Positions 20,851 to 22,168 of a stretch of 22,168 nt of DNA are shown piece after piece. Each line of letters starts with the position of its first letter. The first letter of the stretch is position 1. This DNA is from Flammeovirgaceae bacterium UBA1842. GTDB taxonomy: Bacteria; Bacteroidota; Bacteroidia; Cytophagales; Cyclobacteriaceae. The notes under the pieces are model-generated. The model saw only the letters and a list, made by a program, of their open reading frames with translations, had not been told where the DNA came from and searched no databases. The translations under genes were made by a program, and so were the position numbers. The stretch lies in assembly GCA_002338655.1 (NCBI GenBank), contig DDIU01000026.1, forward strand, positions 1-22,168, in the 5' to 3' direction.

Positions 20851-22168
20851 ATGAAGATATTCTTTACTTTTTTGAACCGTTCAGCACTGACCTTGATATT
20901 TTTAATTGGATCGTGGGCTGTTATTTTTGCTCAAACTTCAATAAACGCATCAGTAACTCAACATGTCACCTGTTTTGATTCCGGTAATGGTGAAATCACT
21001 TTAAATATTACTGCTGGTACACCACCTTTCGTGGTTGAATTTTTTGTCTGGGATGGGTCAAGTGAAGCTGAAGTAGCAACAATCACAGGTACAAGTGATC
21101 CAACTATTGTATTAAACACTAGCATAACTCTTGGTACAGGAAGTGTATCATATGGACCTGGGTATCCAGGATTTGGAATAAGAGCAAACGATAATCCTAC
21201 ACAGGAATTGTTTTTTGGTGTAGGTAATGAATATCGTGTAAGAGTCACAGGTAGTCAGCCACCACCAGCAAATGTTAAAACAGTATCAGGACTTACTGTT
21301 TCTGAACCTGCAGAAATTTCCCAAACTGAAATAATTTCGGATAATACAAATTGTATAACACCTGATGGTTCGATTGATATTACGGTTTCAGGTGGGGTAG
21401 GGCCTTTTGGTTATTCTTGGACTGGGGATAACGGATTTGGTCCTGATACCAATGAAGACATTAGCAATTTGGTGGCAGGAGACTACACTGTAGTTGTTAC
21501 AGATAATAGTACGGTTGGATGTTCTAAAGTCTTTGGTCCATTTACAGTTGGAGATCCTCTTCCGAGTGACGCACTTGCGGTAAGTGATGCCACCATTTGT
21601 AATGCGGCAGAATCTGATGTTATTATAACTATTACCAATGCTGAGTCTGGTGTTGATTACGAACTGCAAACTGTTGGTGGGGCATCATTGGTACCTGCCG
21701 TTACAGGAACTGGAACAGGAGCAGATTTAAATCTAACAATTTTACAAGCTAATGCCCCTACCACTAATACTACTTACAAAGTTCATGCTGTTGCGGGTAT
21801 TTGTACACCAATTGATTTACTTGATCAACCTACTATAACTGTAAATGATCAGCCAGATAATAGCTTAACAGTGAGTGATCCGGGAGTTTGTAACCCTGTA
21901 ACATCTGATGTTGATATAATTGTAAATTCGGCTGAATCGGGAGTTAGCTATGAAGTTACAATCGGAGGTACACCACTTACGCCTCCTGTAATAGGATTAG
22001 GTACAGGAGCAAATTTAACATTAACTATTTTACAAGCTGATGCACCAACTATTTCAACGACTTATGACATTGTAGCAAGTATAAATGGCTGTTCAGATGT
22101 AACTTTGACTGATCAAGCTGTGGCAACTGTAACAAATACCGTAACGATCGCCCTTGGAACAGTAACGG
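20851..22168 (+). CDS. Large SprB-repeat surface protein, 5' part only (runs off the window)
   Basis: Open from ATG 20851 to the window end (at least 439 residues, no stop). A signal peptide (about residues 1-27, ending VIFAQ) precedes two SprB-type repeats: about 33-140 (VTCFDSGNGEITLNITAG, then PPFVVEFF) and about 157-232 (NCITPDGSIDITVSGGVGPF, then YSW, ISNLVAGDYTVVVTD). Two ~97-residue repeats follow from residue 238, each with VSD-x3-CN, SDV, AESGV-x-YE, GTGA-x-L-x-LTILQA-x-AP and TTY. SprB-repeat proteins are gliding-motility or adhesin proteins of Bacteroidota, usually exported by the type IX secretion system through a C-terminal domain, which would lie beyond the edge. The proline-poor, Thr/Val-rich composition suits extracellular filaments. 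Confidence 0.88.
   Translation, partial: MKIFFTFLNRSALTLIFLIGSWAVIFAQTSINASVTQHVTCFDSGNGEITLNITAGTPPFVVEFFVWDGSSEAEVATITGTSDPTIVLNTSITLGTGSVSYGPGYPGFGIRANDNPTQELFFGVGNEYRVRVTGSQPPPANVKTVSGLTVSEPAEISQTEIISDNTNCITPDGSIDITVSGGVGPFGYSWTGDNGFGPDTNEDISNLVAGDYTVVVTDNSTVGCSKVFGPFTVGDPLPSDALAVSDATICNAAESDVIITITNAESGVDYELQTVGGASLVPAVTGTGTGADLNLTILQANAPTTNTTYKVHAVAGICTPIDLLDQPTITVNDQPDNSLTVSDPGVCNPVTSDVDIIVNSAESGVSYEVTIGGTPLTPPVIGLGTGANLTLTILQADAPTISTTYDIVASINGCSDVTLTDQAVATVTNTVTIALGTVT
21562..21852 (+). repeat. 97-residue extracellular repeat, copy 1
   Basis: Encodes residues 238-334 of the large protein, starting PSDALAVSDATICN and containing AESGVDYE, GTGADLNLTILQANAP and TTNTTYKV. It aligns through its whole length with the next unit. 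Confidence 0.75.
21853..22143 (+). repeat. 97-residue extracellular repeat, copy 2
   Basis: Encodes residues 335-431, starting PDNSLTVSDPGVCN and containing AESGVSYE, GTGANLTLTILQADAP and TISTTYDI. Conserved positions match copy 1 with a one-residue gap, and DNA identity is moderate, so the copies are not recent. The sequence continues as a possible third unit at the edge. Confidence 0.75.

Noticed and set aside
20958..21669. Minus-strand frames opposite the SprB-repeat gene
   Set aside because: Antisense shadows of a Thr/Gly/Val-rich repetitive gene.

Overview
The window looks like chromosomal DNA from a Bacteroidota member, most likely a marine Cytophagales such as the Fulvivirga/Roseivirga/Marivirga group. 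The support is indirect: AT-rich DNA, almost no Shine-Dalgarno sequences, repeated exact matches to the Bacteroidota promoter box TAnnTTTG, a TonB-dependent receptor with an N-terminal carboxypeptidase-like domain, a lipoprotein-type TamA (TamL), a fused E1 alpha/beta ketoacid dehydrogenase, and SprB-type adhesin repeats. No taxonomy search was possible.

Layout. Positions 1-208 are non-coding, partly GC-rich and full of hairpins (REP-like). Then on the minus strand come a DUF2200 gene, a His-rich multi-pass membrane protein, yidD and cysS. Positions 3249-7551 (minus) are a compact five-gene block: 6-TM membrane protein, winged-helix regulator, secreted TPR protein, TonB-dependent receptor, secreted lipocalin-like protein. 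Divergent from it is ribE (+). Next is a minus-strand cluster xre - res - PAP2 phosphatase (an Xre/RES toxin-antitoxin pair coupled to a membrane phosphatase), preceded by hemF. Divergent from hemF is the fused E1 dehydrogenase (+). tamL (-) and a SpoU-family RNA methyltransferase (+) diverge from a 14-bp gap. smc (-) follows, overlapping the methyltransferase tail to tail. After smc come a small membrane-anchored acidic protein (+), a 252-bp AT-rich gap, a small secreted protein (+) and the 5' part of a large SprB-repeat surface protein that runs off the right edge.

How genes work together. The strongest regulatory reading is in the TonB-receptor block. A textbook Bacteroidota promoter (TTTG-N20-TACATTTG, minus strand, 7568-7599) has a dyad GTTTA-N5-TAAAC filling most of its spacer, and the same dyad recurs at 6661-6675 between the winged-helix gene and the TPR gene. 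This suggests that the winged-helix protein represses its own receptor operon, instead of the sigma/anti-sigma control usual for such receptors. The xre-res-PAP2 cluster has a near-perfect 32-bp palindrome across the xre start codon, abutting its predicted -7 box, consistent with autorepression. Several housekeeping genes (ribE, hemF, the 19807 gene) have the -7 box only 3-7 nt before the start codon, which predicts leaderless or nearly leaderless mRNAs. cysS and the E1 gene each have a dyad in their leader.

I saw no tRNA, rRNA, CRISPR array, insertion sequence or convincing intrinsic terminator.
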